Assembly: GCF_023053635.1 (NCBI RefSeq)
Contig: NC_086183.1
Coordinates: forward strand, 31,291,501-31,355,500
Direction: 5' to 3'
DNA length: 64,000 nucleotides
Source of the DNA: Elgaria multicarinata webbii
Lineage: Eukaryota; Chordata; Lepidosauria; Squamata; Anguidae
In this document: piece after piece, positions 1-11,042 of the stretch
Numbering within the stretch: the first letter of the stretch is position 1
Layout of the letters: each line of letters opens with the position of its first letter
Made by a program: the position numbers and the translations under genes
The notes under the pieces: generated by a model
Told to the model about the DNA's origin: nothing
Database searches by the model: none
Seen by the model: the letters and a program-made list of their open reading frames with translations, nothing else

Positions 1-123
1 CTGGTATTATTTGCCACACCCCTCACAAGTCAAAGTATATGCAACACAATATATGTGTTGCATATACAGTATATGCAACACAATCAACTAGGTCGCTAGT
101 AGCAAATAGCAAATAGTAGCAAA

Positions 124-277
124 TACCCTATTTCTTCGATTCGAGGACGCACTTTTTTCCCCATATAAACATCTCTAAAATGGGGCGCATCTTAGAATCG
201 CAGGCGTGTCTTAGGTTTTTTTTTCCTGTTGGTGGTACTGAAATTAGTGTGTGTCTTACAATCGAAGAAATACGGTA
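124..277. mobile_element. Small hairpin MITE, hAT-like
   Basis: The ends are imperfect inverted copies (TACCCTATTTCTTCGATT... at the left, ...AATCGAAGAAATACGGTA at the right). An 8-bp direct repeat GTAGCAAA flanks the element at 116-123 and 278-285. The left flank is itself repetitive (AGCAAATAG units), so the target duplication is less certain than for other elements here. It has no coding capacity. Confidence 0.6.
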
Positions 278-1399
278 GTAGCAAAGTATCAAATAGTGGG
301 CTGTTGCAGGTCACTATAAGATGATCAGTAATTGATTTCACACCCTCATCCACATTTCTTTGACTGCTTCATGCTGGTGGTTCCTGGGTTAGCAATGTGC
401 AGTCCTAACCAAACAGGAAATGGAAAAAAAGCTCTTTGTCCTGCATTTTGCAGTGTGTGTGTGGTGTTTGATTCATATTGGTATTTAGCAACTAGAATTA
501 TAGCAACGTTATTTGGATGTTATTAGCCATATTACCCTGCCCAAGTCTTTAGGATAGGATAAATGCGAAAACAACCTCCCTTTACATGCTACAAAAAAAA
601 TCCTCCTTCCCATTGACAACCTGGTTGCACCCCCCAACCCACAATTCACATTTGCACCTGTTCAAAACTTATCCACACACATTATTTTAACCCTTCATGT
701 TCTCTGTCCTTCTATGCACTTCACTATATGTGAGCCCTTATGCATGAGCCCCAGGGTCTCTAGAACGTTTCTATGTTCCAGCCATAGCATTATAATGAAT
801 TGACCTGCTGAATCCAAGCAAACGACTCATCTAGTCAAGCTTTGCATTGCGTTTGCATCGGAACAGGCAGGGATAAAGTTGGTAGCCACTTCACTTGTGC
901 ACTGCTGATAGGCAACAACAGACCTGCCCTTCATGCCGTCATATAAACCTTTTCCAGGGCTACTAACCAAATCTTGGTGCAGCATGCCCTGCAAGTTAGT
1001 TTTTATGTGCTGCGGTGCCAAGATAGATTTCCTCCTTTGTCCATGCTGTAAGTGGTCGCTCCATGCAGCTCTCATGCCTTATCATTACAACTTTAGCCCC
1101 CAGCTTTTAAAGAGCCATCTAAACTACTTGCAGGACTTCACCCCGAAAAGCAAACTCCAACACCAGATGGTGTTGGATTGCACCCCGTCTTTTAAAGCCA
1201 TCCAAATGAGATGGCTGAATTCCCCAAACCAGAAGCCACCCTGCCCATTAGACCATGAAATCCTGACACACCAAGATGGAAGGGTCCTGGGTGTGTGTGT
1301 GTGTGTGTCTTGAGGCACATCTCCTTGTTGGGCCAGTGGCGCAGGGAGGAGAATTTCAGTCTTGGACCGTCTCATACCGGCACCACCATCCCTTTAGAC

Positions 1400-1532
1400 C
1401 AGCCTTTCTCAACCTGAGGCGCTCCAGATGTGTTGGACTACAACTCCCAGAATGCCCCAGCCAGCTGCTGGCTGGGGCATTCTGGGAGATGCAGTCCAAC
1501 ACATCTGGAGCGCCCCAGGCTGAGAAGGGCTG
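1400..1532. mobile_element. Palindromic hAT MITE (family P1)
   Basis: The element is an almost perfect inverted repeat with arms of about 65 bases. Each arm carries CTCCAGATGTGTTGGACT and CCCAGAATGCCCCAGC. It is flanked by an exact 8-bp duplication CTTTAGAC (1392-1399 and 1533-1540), which is diagnostic of hAT-type insertion. It is the first of many copies in the window. Confidence 0.85.
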
Positions 1533-1549
1533 CTTTAGACGGCAACCTG

Positions 1550-2620
1550 CAGCCCTGGGGGGCTCGGGGCCCCCCTCTTGCTCATTTTGCTGCCTGAGGC
1601 CCAGGGCGCCTGCCCTAAGGAGCCTGTCCTGGCCCCTTGCCACGGCGCCGGCATGGCCCGATGCGGGAAGAGTGCTCCTGCCCATGGAGGCTCGACAGGG
1701 CGACATCCACGAGAGCCGCTCTTCTCCCAAGTTGGCGCCTTCCAGTCTCGGCCCTGAGGCGGGAGGAAGCTGCCCACAGGGTGGGCCGGGGCAGGGCTAC
1801 CCTTTCGGAGACCGCACGTCCAAATGCAGGTGGCCTGGACTACACGGCCCACCGCCCCTAGCCGGCGCGGCCGTTGACCAGGCTGGCGGGGGACGATGGG
1901 AGTTGTAGTCCGGGACGGGGAAGGCCTCATAAGGGCCCTGGCGCCTCCCTCCTCCTCACGCGGCCTCCCTCCGTCCTCCAGGCCGCCCCCGCCGCTGTCT
2001 CACCCCGCCTCCGCCGGCCGCTCCCCCCGGCCCGTGGTCCGCGTTCTCCGTTTTCTGGCGCTTCGGGGCGCGGCCGCCTTCTGGGCCTCCCCCGTAATAG
2101 CGGCCCGAACCGCCGCCGCCTCCTCCGCCGCCGCCAGCCATCTTCACCATGTCTCCTCCGCGTCCCGAGCCACCGCCGCCGCCCTCGCCGCTCTGCGAAC
2201 CTCGCCACCTCCGCCGCGACATGGCGCCCACACTACACCTGCCCACCCTCGCTCCCTCCTCAAGCACGCCTGTATTGGGCTCGCCTGCCGTCACTCAGCA
2301 GCGCCGCGGTGCTCATTGGGCAGAGGCGGTACCTTACCTACCTGAGTCCCGCCCTCCGCCGCCATAGGGCCGGGTGTCTCCCGCCTGCCGTATTGATTGG
2401 CTGTTGCATCTGCTTATCAAGCCGCTTGGCCTTTGCCGTTGGCCAGGAGAAGCCTCCGACCGCCCTCCCTTCAACCCCATTGGGCCAAATGGAAGTCCTT
2501 CCAGTCCGTATCCCGCCCCACCGCATTGCTTCTTGTCGAGCTCCCTCCTTCTTCTCCAAAAAACCGTTGGCTCACCGAGAACGCTGCAGTTTGCCTCCGT
2601 TGTCTAATTGGCTACTTGGC
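1550..2620. promoter_or_regulatory. CpG island / HNRNPL promoter region
   Basis: The stretch is very GC-rich with many CpG dinucleotides, unlike its flanks. It covers HNRNPL exon 1, the start of intron 1 and several hundred bases upstream. No TATA box is seen near the start, as expected for a CpG-island housekeeping promoter. The transcription start itself cannot be fixed from sequence. Confidence 0.7.
2004..2222 (-). CDS. HNRNPL: HNRNPL first coding exon (heterogeneous nuclear ribonucleoprotein L)
   Basis: This exon encodes the N-terminal 73 residues of hnRNP L, a nuclear RNA-binding protein that binds CA-rich RNA and regulates splicing. Reading from the ATG at 2222 gives a start MSRR, an internal MVKMAGGGG (ATG at 2150), then a glycine run, GRYYGGGPEGGRAPKR and QKTENAD. 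The order MVKMA / poly-Gly / RYYGGG.EGGRAPKR.KT.NA is that of human hnRNP L and is absent from HNRNPLL. PKRQK is a likely nuclear localisation signal. The exon ends in phase 0 at a clean donor (GGCGGG|GTGAGA, GT at 2003-2002). The four RRM domains and the rest of the gene are not in the window; transcription runs leftwards, so bases 1-2003 are intron 1. Human hnRNP L also has an MSRR start before MVKM, which is why 2222 was chosen; 2150 is the alternative. Identification is from remembered family sequence, not a search. Confidence 0.87.
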
Positions 2621-2848
2621 ATGTCCGTCAGAACAATGCTAATTCCGATTGGCTCAAATCTCAAGAAACCACCCTCGTATTTATTTGTTCCTATAAACGA
2701 ACTCATTGTCCCCCTGAATTATTTTCATTGGTCATTTTTTGTGCCTGTCAACTCCCTCACTAAAAGCCGCCGGACTCCAAGCCCTCGGTCTTTTATTATA
2801 ATTGGTAAACGGGGTGTCAGCCCTCCCCTCTTGTGAGTTTGAACCAAT
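2315..2848 (-). promoter_or_regulatory. Array of inverted CCAAT boxes upstream of HNRNPL
   Basis: ATTGG (CCAAT in HNRNPL orientation) starts at 2315, 2396, 2479, 2607, 2648, 2727 and 2801. Near-matches start at 2438 (GTTGG), 2525 (ATTGC) and 2566 (GTTGG). From 2396 to 2648 the intervals are 42, 41, 46, 41, 41 and 41 bases, so this part looks like a decayed tandem repeat of about 41 bp with one box per unit. One CCAAT in the opposite orientation is at 2844. CCAAT is the binding site of NF-Y (known family fact); binding here is inferred. Confidence 0.6.
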
Positions 2849-3068
2849 GGGAACTCAAGACTCATAAAAGGGGGGGAATTCCCCATAAGTACCAACGGCC
2901 GAATCCAAACGTTAAACCAAAGAAAAACCCGCCCACAGTACGTCAAGCTAGTAAAAAGGCAAAGGCTTATGGGAGCTGCCTTGAATTTTGGCCAAGGGAG
3001 CTCAATGGACTTTGAGTCTGGTCATGTTGCAAAGGATCACGGGAGCCACAGTGGACTTTGGACAAGAG

Positions 3069-3201
3069 CAGCCTTCCCCAACCTAGGGCCCTCCAGATGT
3101 GTTGGACTACAACTCCTAGCATCCCCAGCCACCATGGCTGCTGGTTGGAGGATGCTGGGAGTTGTAGTCACATCTGAAGGGCCCCAGGTTGGGGCAGGCT
3201 A
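3069..3201. mobile_element. Palindromic hAT MITE (family P1), older copy
   Basis: It has the same two-arm structure as the copy at 1400, with more divergence. The flanking octamers GACAAGAG (3061-3068) and GCCAAGAG (3202-3209) match at seven of eight positions, consistent with an aged target duplication. Confidence 0.75.
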
Positions 3202-4334
3202 GCCAAGAGAGTGAATGGGCAAGCTATCGTGGGCCTCACAGTAGCCAAGTCGAGGCAAAGCAAAGTGTTTTGCCAAATGTAAGCAGGGAAGGTTTATATT
3301 ACATTTGAAAGCAGGAAAACCTCTGTGAAACTGGAAGGGGGTGTATTGCTGCTTATGAATATCTAGACAGGAGTATTGCAAAAAGTCTGTGGAAACCCCC
3401 ATAATATAATCTGTGGGTCTAGCAAAGAGTAACAACCTACTGACTTAATTTGCCTGTTTCACTGCCTTCTTCCCTTCCACCCCTTTGTATCCGGTCTATT
3501 AGATTATAAACCTGCAGGCAGGGATCATTAAAAAATATATCTCTGTATAGCACTTAACAAATTTTAGGAGCTTTATAAGTTATAAATAATTCTATATGTC
3601 CGGCTTCCTGCTGCCTTTGTGGTCACACCACAGCCAGCTGGGAATGTACATTCTTATCTACCCTACCTTTGAAGGATGCTACCCCCTTCTACCAGCAACC
3701 AACGTCTGGCTAAACAGCTGGCAGGAATGGTAAGAGAACAAGGACAAAATCCTTTCCCACTAACCATCCTTCAGTTTGCATGGAGTGTGTATGAAGTGCA
3801 TAAATACAGGAGTGAGGAGCTTACCTTTCGGAATGTTCCCAGATGACCCTTTGCAGCAGTTCTGGGGGCCTGCACAGCTGTCGACAATAGTGACTTGTGT
3901 CTCCAGACCAGGATTTATGGAGATTGCTCAGCAGTTTAATACTGGGAGCTTACTATACAGTCAGAGGGGATTATTCAGCAAAACGAGGCAGCACAGCCTG
4001 TTCTCCTAGTGCAGCTATTTCTGGCGTGACCACGCCTCTCTCCACTATGGGATGAAGAGTACCCTGTTTCTTTTTTTCAAGGCTTTGGCAGGTTGGCACC
4101 AAAGGCAGCAAACGGCAGGGATGCCTAGCATCAAATTTTAAGTTGAGCACTTGCCAAAGTGCTTTCTTAGCATCTTTGATGCTTCCTTCGATTCTCTAGA
4201 AAGAGTATTTTCTTGCCCTGAGATTCCGTAGAATTCTGGCAGCGTTAAGAAGCAAGATCCTTTAGAAGCAGGGTGGATCAGACGACTGCTATGGATCATC
4301 AGAACCGATCGGAAGTAATGTAGAGCTCAAGCCA

Positions 4335-4660
4335 TATGCTTGTGCAGCCAATGGCCATGCTGGCTGGGAATTATGGGAGTTGTAGCACAACACATCTGGA
4401 GAGCACCAATTGGAGAAGGTTGAGCTAACGTGTGTAATCTATGTAGTTTGTGCGCTTTCTGAGTAGGAACCAGAGTAGGAACATCTAAAGTTAATACTAT
4501 TATTTTATATAGCTCTTCGCCTACTCTCCCAGCAATAATTACAAAAGCCCTATCAGGTTCGGTATTATTATTATTCCCATTTTGCAGGTGAGGGAATTGA
4601 GGTAGAGAGCATATTGACTTGCCCATGGACATCTAGTGAGTGTGCTGAAAATCTGAAATG
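4335..4660 (-). repeat. P1 MITE fragment followed by MIR/L2-like SINE remnant
   Basis: Bases 4335-4430 resemble one diverged P1 copy. Bases 4497-4660 read as the reverse of an old tRNA-SINE core: a CCCATTTTGCAGGTGAGG-type stretch followed by TTGACTTGCCCATGG, as in MIR elements. Both are highly diverged. Confidence 0.45.
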
Positions 4661-4837
4661 GAGACTCTGGGGCTCTCAGCTCAAACTTTTTAACACCTGA
4701 TCCTTTGCATGTTTACTCAGAAGTAAGACCCGGTATCTCCGGCAGGCCTACTCAATTTTAAATTTGCCTTTTAACGATGTGCTGCTTTTAGTGATGTGTT
4801 GGTTTTAAATGTTTTAATTAATTGTATGATGTTGCAT

Positions 4838-4840
<3 letters not shown>

Positions 4841-4876
<36 letters not shown>

Positions 4877-5710
4877 TATTTCTTACCCGCCTCTCCCTCT
4901 GGATCAAGGCGGGGAACAACATTAGAACAGGAATCAATACATCTTAAAAAATCTTGATTTTACATTGATCTGGATAGGCCTGCCGGAAAAGGCTAGTCTT
5001 TAAAGCTGCCTTAAAATCACATAGAGAGTTAATTTTACAAATCTCCTCCGGCAGGCCATTCCACAATCTGGGGGCGACAGAAGAAAAGGTCCTCTGGGAA
5101 ACTGATGTCATCCTAGTTTTAGCTGACTGAAGTAAGTTCACCCCAGAGGACCTGAGTGTGCGGGGCGGACTATATGGGAGAAGGCGATCCCGCAGGTAAA
5201 CTGGACCCAAACCATTTAGGGCTTTAAAGGTAACGACCAACACTTTGTACTTCGCCTGGAAACTAACTGGCAGCCAGTGGAGTGATTTTAATGTTGGGGG
5301 AATATGCTCACCCCTAGATGTACCGGTGACCAACCTGGCTGCCCTATTTTGAACTAGCTGAAGTTTCCAAACTAGGTACAATGGTAGCCCTACATAGAGC
5401 CCATTGCAGAAGTCAAGCCTTGAGGTTACCAGCGCGTGCACAACCGTCTTTAGGTCTTCTGACTCTAGGAAGGGGCGCAGCTGGCGTATCAGCCAAAGCT
5501 GATAGTAGACACTTCCTGGCCGTCGCGTCTATCTGGGCTGTCATTTGGAGCGACAGAACCAGGAGCACCCCCAAACTGTGAACACAGTCTTTTAGGGGGA
5601 GTGTAGCTCCATCCAGAACTGGTTGACACACCTCCAAACCTAGGTCAGAGCCCTTGACAGCAAGCACCTCTGTTTTGTCTGGATTCAGCTTCAGTTTTCC
5701 CCCTCATCCA
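4841..5710 (-). mobile_element. L2-like LINE, 5'-truncated, decayed
   Basis: On the minus strand two frames give conserved LINE reverse transcriptase C-terminal sequence. One, 5413-5667, has PVLDGATLPLKDCVHSLGVL. The other, 4944-5441, has HALVTSRLDFCNGLYVGLPL, LHWLPVSFQAKYKVLV and SVAPRLWNGLPEEI. The change of frame near 5420-5440 shows the copy is broken. The 3' end carries the tail CGCCTTGATCCAGAGGGAGA and ends in a (TAA)n run at 4840-4876. Family placement (L2/CR1 clade) is from remembered motifs. Confidence 0.75.
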
Positions 5711-5789
5711 GCCCATTACCGCCTCCAAGCATTCATTCAGAGGAGACACACTAGCCTTAGTTGATGCTGTTATTGACAACATTTGTGTT

Positions 5790-5832
5790 GTGCTCTGCCT
5801 CGATCCAGAGGGAAAGGTGGGTAGCAAATAGA

Positions 5833-5875
<43 letters not shown>

Positions 5876-5876
5876 T
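5790..5876 (+). mobile_element. L2-like LINE 3' tail, plus strand
   Basis: GCCTCGATCCAGAGGGAAAG followed by GGTGGGTAGCAAATAGA and (TTA)n is the same 3' tail as that of the minus-strand copy at 4841, in the opposite orientation, so this is a separate short insertion. The same tail recurs near 31365-31425. Confidence 0.55.
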
Positions 5877-6542
5877 GCAATACTTCCTTTGCCTTCCCCA
5901 CTAGTACGCAAAAAAGCAAAACTACATTTTTGTAGAGATTCCTCCAATCTCTACAGCCTGCCAAGCTGATCGAGATGAGGCAACGCCCGGCTACATTTTC
6001 TCACTTCCTCCTTTATGTCGACACTCGGATCGAGGGGGGTTCCAAAGCCAATGCCTCTCGTATTGGCACTGCCCATATTGTAGTTTTGCCGCTCTAACCT
6101 GCCAAGGCCAGGCATACAGGGCGTTTTGCCATAGAGCAGGACTTGAGCGAAGGACACGATGTGTTGTCTCCTTTGGCTCCAGATTGTGAAAACGACTTTA
6201 AAAGTCAAAATAGGGTTTGAGCGTGAACAGGAAGAAAAGGATATCGGGAGGGGCGGGGATGTGGTTTTGATGACAGCTGCAACTTCAGCGCAGTTGTCTC
6301 CATGTCCCGTCCTTGGTAAGAGCTTCTTGCAGCTGCGGTGGGTCTTTGCAGGCTGCCTGTTAAGAGCGAGACATCTCCGGCTTTGTGGTGAAATGGAGGA
6401 GGGAGCCATGAAACTCTCCGCTGACCCTGTCCGCGTTGAAAGCCAATGACGTGCATCAATCTTTCCATTGCTCTCAGCATCTGTTTGCTCGGCCTTTTCC
6501 GTATCACAGCCCGTGAATCTAGTTCTCCAAATTACAGGATTT

Positions 6543-7041
6543 AGGACTGGGGGATTATCCACAACCCTGATAGAAGTGTACAAAATGATGCATGGTATGG
6601 AGAATGTGAATAGGGAGACATTTTTCTCCCTCTCTCAAAATACTAGAACCCGGGGTCATCCCATGAAGCAGATGGGTGGGAGATCCAGGACAAATAAAAG
6701 GAAGTCCTTCTTCACACAGCGCAGAGTTAAATTATGGAACTCACTACCACAAGATGTAGTGACGGCCACCAATCTGGTTGGCTTTAAAAGGGGGTTGGAT
6801 AAATTCCTGGAGGCGAAGGCTATCCAGGGCTACTAGCCCTGATGGTTGTGTGCTATCTCCAGTATTCGAGGCAGTAAGCCTGTGTGCACCAGTTGCTGGG
6901 GAACATGGATGGGAGGGGGCTGTTGCACCATGTCCTGATTGTTCATCCCTGGCTGATGGCAGGTTGGCCACTGTGTGAACAGAGTGCTGGACTAGATGGA
7001 CCTTTGGTCTGATCCAGCATCCGGGCACTTCTTACGTTCTT
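6543..7041 (+). mobile_element. CR1-type LINE 3' end
   Basis: The open frame within 6468-6836 reads IEVYKMMHGMENVNRETFF, RGHPMKQMGGRSRTNKRK and FTQRRVKLWNSLPQDVV, the conserved end of CR1-type reverse transcriptase. It is followed by a 3'UTR containing GGACTAGATGGACCTTTGGT and TGATCCAGCATCCGGGCACT. The copy is 5'-truncated. Confidence 0.8.
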
Positions 7042-7289
7042 AAACCTCCATTCTCAATTTGAAGCAAGCTAAGCAACACAGAGCATGTGATCCAGTGTGA
7101 ATGTTCATGGTTTCATTCAGAATTTTAGGTTCTTTGGTTGGTTAATGTGCTGGTGGATTTCAGCATTTTTCAAACTTCTGATAATTTAAGCAGTCTCCTC
7201 TCCCCCCGCCCCCCCTGGAATTAAAATTGCAGGTACGGCCCACTCTTACACCCAAAAAAGAAGGGTGTTGTTGTTACAGCATACAATGT

Positions 7290-7785
7290 AACAAATGCCC
7301 ACCTCAGAGGAGCTGAGCCTGCCTGGTTGCCTAAAGGTGATTCCAATTTGCCAAACAGCTGAGCAGCTATTCACATCCCTGACACATGCAGATATAGCCC
7401 TAAACAATTTGGGACCAGAATACCTGAGAGAGCGCCTTCTCCCCTACCAACCTGCCCAGACACTGAGGTCATCCGAGGACATGCTCCTGGTGGTTCCACA
7501 TAGACCTGTCCTCCGATTGGAGTCCACCAGGGGAAGAGCCTTCAGCGTGGTGGCCCCCCTCCTGTGGAATTCCCTGCCTTTGGAGGTCAGGCAGGTGCCA
7601 ACTTTGTATTCCTTTTGGCGCCTCCTAAAAACGTCATTATTCCAGGAAGCCTTTCCTTAATGACCAGCCACGGTTCACTTTTCATTTTGCTTCTTTCAAA
7701 AACTATTTTAAGGTGTTTTATTCTGTTTTTATTTTATCTTGTACACCACTCCAAAATTTTGAATGGGGAGCCATATATATTGTAG
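7290..7785 (+). mobile_element. L2-like LINE 3' end
   Basis: The open frame 7295-7660 contains LGPEYLRERLLPYQPAQTLR and AFSVVAPLLWNSLPLEVRQ, the L2-like reverse transcriptase C-terminus, then a T-rich 3'UTR. It is cut off by the CR1 copy that begins near 7785. Confidence 0.75.
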
Positions 7786-8347
7786 CTTCCAAATCACATG
7801 AGGTCCTGGTTCTTCTCTATTCGGCCCTGGTTAGGCCTCATCTAGAGTATTGCATCCAGTTCTGGGCTCCACAATTCAAGGAGGACGCAGACAAGCTGCA
7901 GCGTGTTCAGAGGAGGGCAAGCAGGATGATCAGGGGTCTGGAAACAAAGCCCTATGAAGAGAGACTGAAAGAACTGGGCATGTTTAGCCTGGAGAAGAGA
8001 AGATGGAGGGGAGACATGATAGCACTCTTCAAATACTTAAAAGGTTGTCACACAGAGGAGGGCCAGGATCTCTTCTCAATCCTCTCAGAGTGCAGGACAC
8101 GGAATAACGGGCTCAAGTTAAAGGAAGCCAGATTCCAGCTGGACATCAGGAAAAACTTCCCGACTGTTAGAGCAGTACAACCAGTTACCTAGGGAGGTGG
8201 TGGGCTCTCCCACACTAGAGGCATTCAAGAGGCAGCCGGACAGCCATCCAATCAGGGATGCTTTAAGGCGGATTCCTGCATTGAGCAGGGGGTTGGACTC
8301 GATGGCCTTAGAGGCCCCTTCCAACTCTGCTATTCTATGATTCTATG
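7785..8347 (+). mobile_element. CR1 LINE 3' end with (ATTCTATG) tail
   Basis: Translation gives [40 protein letters not shown] and [12 protein letters not shown], typical CR1. The element ends in ATTCTATGATTCTATGA, the octamer tail that defines CR1. It lies in the 3'UTR of the L2-like copy to its left, so it is the younger insertion. Confidence 0.88.
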
Positions 8348-8880
8348 AAATCTAGCACAAAGACCACACACTTGAGATTTGGCTGCTCCATGAAAGGAAT
8401 TAGATGGTCAAGTTGGACTGGCAAACCCAGATGACTCTTTTTCCTGTTGGTGTAAGACTCAGAGTGGAAGAAGGCCCTCAGGTGTGGGTTGTACAGGGTA
8501 AAGGGCATGCCATCCTTAAACAACCCAGGGCGGGGCGGCACTGCCCTGTCCCACATCCCCTCCTTCCACCACAAGCAAATCGCTGGCATGTTTTCTCTCC
8601 ACTTTGCAGCCCCTTCTGCAAGTTCAAAGATCTGCTGACAGAGCAAACGTAATGTCAAGCAGGGCACCAGTGAATGCTTTGATGGCCAGTGGAACATTAA
8701 CTGCAGTTAACCTGTTCGGCCGCTTTTTACCGGGCCACCAGTCCTGGCAAATAGTGGAAGGCACGCTCACCTAGTTGGACGCACGTCTGTTCACAGAGGG
8801 ATTATCAAGCCAACTACACCCCGTTGGACGTCTGTTAAAGCACCAGGGATTAATCTGGGAATGTGTCTCGTTTTCCGACA

Positions 8881-9000
8881 TCAGTGGTCCCCAGCCCTTT
8901 TTGGGTGCTCTTACAAAATGGCTGCCATGGGACAGAGGGGCTGGGCCGTTTATAAAATGGCTACTGCCTTGGGCATGGCCAGTCGCAAAGCATCATTACC
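8881..9000. mobile_element. hAT-like fragment
   Basis: It begins CAGTGGTCCCCAGCCCTTTT, a hAT/Charlie-type terminal sequence, followed by two AAAATGGCTNCTG-like blocks. No matching right end was seen. Confidence 0.4.
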
Positions 9001-9433
9001 CAGGAGGCAAATTAGACTGAAAGAAAAGTAACGGGCCCAAGAACCTAAATACAAGGCTGAGGTGGGATCTAAACTCCAAGACGCAGGGCTGCTCTTTTGA
9101 ACCCGGACAGAGACGGTGCTGGAGGACAACGCTGTTTTGCCCAATGTCAGCCTCCCAGTTTGTTCTATTGGAAAAAACAATTTAAGAAATAAAATTAAAA
9201 TCAGGAGAAGCAAGGAGGGTGCCATGTTTTAAAATGGGAATAGCAGCACAGCATTTCTATGGTGCTATTTGAGTGTTCAAAGCCCTTCATGTACATTCAG
9301 TACCCCTGCAGGGTAGGCCGGTATTCGTATCCTCATGTTGCAAGGGAGGACGAAACTGGGAGACGAGCAGCTAGCCGGATTCTAATCTCGCGGTTTGAGC
9401 GAGATTCAAATGAAGGACATCACTGCACATGCA

Positions 9434-9753
9434 TAGGGTGACCATATGAAAAGGAGGGCAGGGCTCCTGTATCTTTAACAGTTGCATAGAAAAAGGAATT
9501 TCAGCAGGTGTCCTTTGTATATATGGGGAACCTGGGGAAATTCCCTCTTCCTCACAACAGTGAAAGCTGCAGGAGCTATCCTAGAGTGACCAGATTTAAA
9601 AGAGGGCAGGGCACCTGCAGCTTTAACTGTTGTGAAGAAGAGGAAATTTCACCAGGTTCTCCATATATACAAATGCCACCTGCTGAAATTCTCTTTTCAA
9701 TACAACTGTTAAAGATACAGGAGCCCTGTCCTCCTTTTCATAGGGTCACCCTA
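9434..9753. mobile_element. 320-bp palindromic hAT MITE (family P2)
   Basis: The termini are TAGGGTGACCATATGAAAAG and its near-perfect reverse complement at the right end. The whole element folds on itself, with internal arm sequence around AAAGCTGCAGGAGC and GGCACCTGCAGCTTTAACTG. An exact 8-bp duplication CACATGCA flanks it (9426-9433 and 9754-9761). It is non-coding. Confidence 0.88.
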
Positions 9754-9780
9754 CACATGCATCACACCAGCAACCCCTAC

Positions 9781-10132
9781 TATGGGCTCATCTACACCAA
9801 GCAGAATATTCCACTTTGAAAGTGGTATGAAAGCAGTATATAAAAGGCAGGAGCCACATCACTGCTTTATAGCGGTATTGAAGTGCACTGCAGGATCTAC
9901 GCTACTGCTTTACAGTGGTAATGATGTGCACTGACAACTGTTGGACCCATGACACATCTACCCCAAGCAGGATATAGTGGTATAAAAGCGGTATATGGCA
10001 TGTGCCAATGGGCCCCAACAGTTGTCAGTGCCCTTCAATCCCGCTCTAAAGCAGTGGTGTGGCTCCTGCCTTTTATATACTGCTTTCATACCGTTTTCAA
10101 AGTGTAATATCCTGCTTGGTGTAGATGAGCCG
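9781..10132. mobile_element. 350-bp palindromic MITE (family P3)
   Basis: The left end GGGCTCATCTACACCAAGCA is mirrored at the right end (GCTTGGTGTAGATGAGCC). The arms share AAAGTGGTATGAAAGCAGTA and ATATAAAAGGCAGGAGCCAC in inverted order, around a centre near 9955. It starts a few tens of bases after the P2 element; no clear target duplication was seen. Confidence 0.75.
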
Positions 10133-10532
10133 CACGTCAACAATCCTTGTGATGTTTGAGAGACAACTGCTTTTGGCTGCCTGAGTTCACGCCTGGAGTG
10201 AGTTTTAAACGAAGGAGTTCAAAGACGGACTGTAGCTCAGTCACAGAACAACGGCTTTGCATGCGGAAAGTCCCTGGCATCTCATGAAAAAGATGAAGAC
10301 AGCCGTTGGTCAGAGCACTACTGTGAGTGAGAACGGAAGGGAACTGAGCTAAGGTGGGCCTACACTCTGACTCACTTCGAGGTAGCTTCACATGTGCCTA
10401 TGACTGGTCACACACTCACTCTTGTACCAGTCCTTTGCGGTTTGGGTGGAGTTGTGAATGCACAGCACAAGGCCTTTGGCCACGCAGTTCCTGCTTGCTG
10501 CTCACTCACTCTTTCTGCAAACGCGCCTTTGC

Positions 10533-10932
10533 TAGGGTGACCATATGGAAAGGAGGACAAGGCACCTGTATCTTTAACAGTTGCATTGAAAAAGAAATAT
10601 GAGCAGGTGTCATTTATTTATTTATTTATCACACTTATACCCCGCTCCTCAGCCAAAAAAGGCTCTCAGAGCGGCTTACACTTAGGAAAAAAGACATTTG
10701 TATGCATGCAGTACCTGGTGAAGTTCTCTCCTCGTCATAACAGTGAAAGCTGCAGGAGCCCTGCCTAGCATGACCAGATATAAAAGAGGGCAGGGCTCCT
10801 GTAGCTTTATCTGAGGGAATTTCACCAGGTGCTGCATGCATATGCATACACATGACACCTGGTAAAATTCCCTTTTCTATACCACTGTTAAAGATACAGG
10901 AGCCCGGTCCTCCTTTTCATATGGTCACTCTA
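10533..10932. mobile_element. P2 palindromic MITE split by a LINE-tail insertion
   Basis: The P2 termini TAGGGTGACCATATGG (10533) and ATATGGTCACTCTA (to 10932) enclose the usual arms. The left arm is interrupted at about 10613-10695 by (TTTA)n and ACACTTATACCCCGCTCCTC...GCGGCTTACACTTA, the reverse of a common LINE 3' tail. The later LINE-tail insertion dates this MITE as the older of the two. Confidence 0.75.
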
Positions 10933-11042
10933 CCTTTGACCTTTCACTTCAGCTCGGGGGAGGCCCACAGCCAGCCTAAAAATGGGGGAGGGGGGCATTG
11001 CCCAGTCAGGGGCAGTTCATCTGATTTGCAGGCCTTTTAAAG

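Larger units (their letters stand above)
1..2003 (-). other. HNRNPL intron 1 (partial) with repeats
   Basis: This non-coding stretch is downstream of the HNRNPL exon 1 donor. It holds a small hAT-like MITE (124-277), a palindromic hAT MITE (1400-1532) and a short (GT)n run near 1290-1308. Bases 290-1390 show nothing recognisable. The long open frames between 1276 and 1930 are GC-rich non-coding frames without family similarity. Confidence 0.6.

Noticed and set aside
1276-2345. Long GC-rich plus-strand frames around the first CpG island
   Set aside because: They have no recognisable domain and are Arg/Pro/Ser-rich as expected from composition; the minus-strand HNRNPL frame explains the region.
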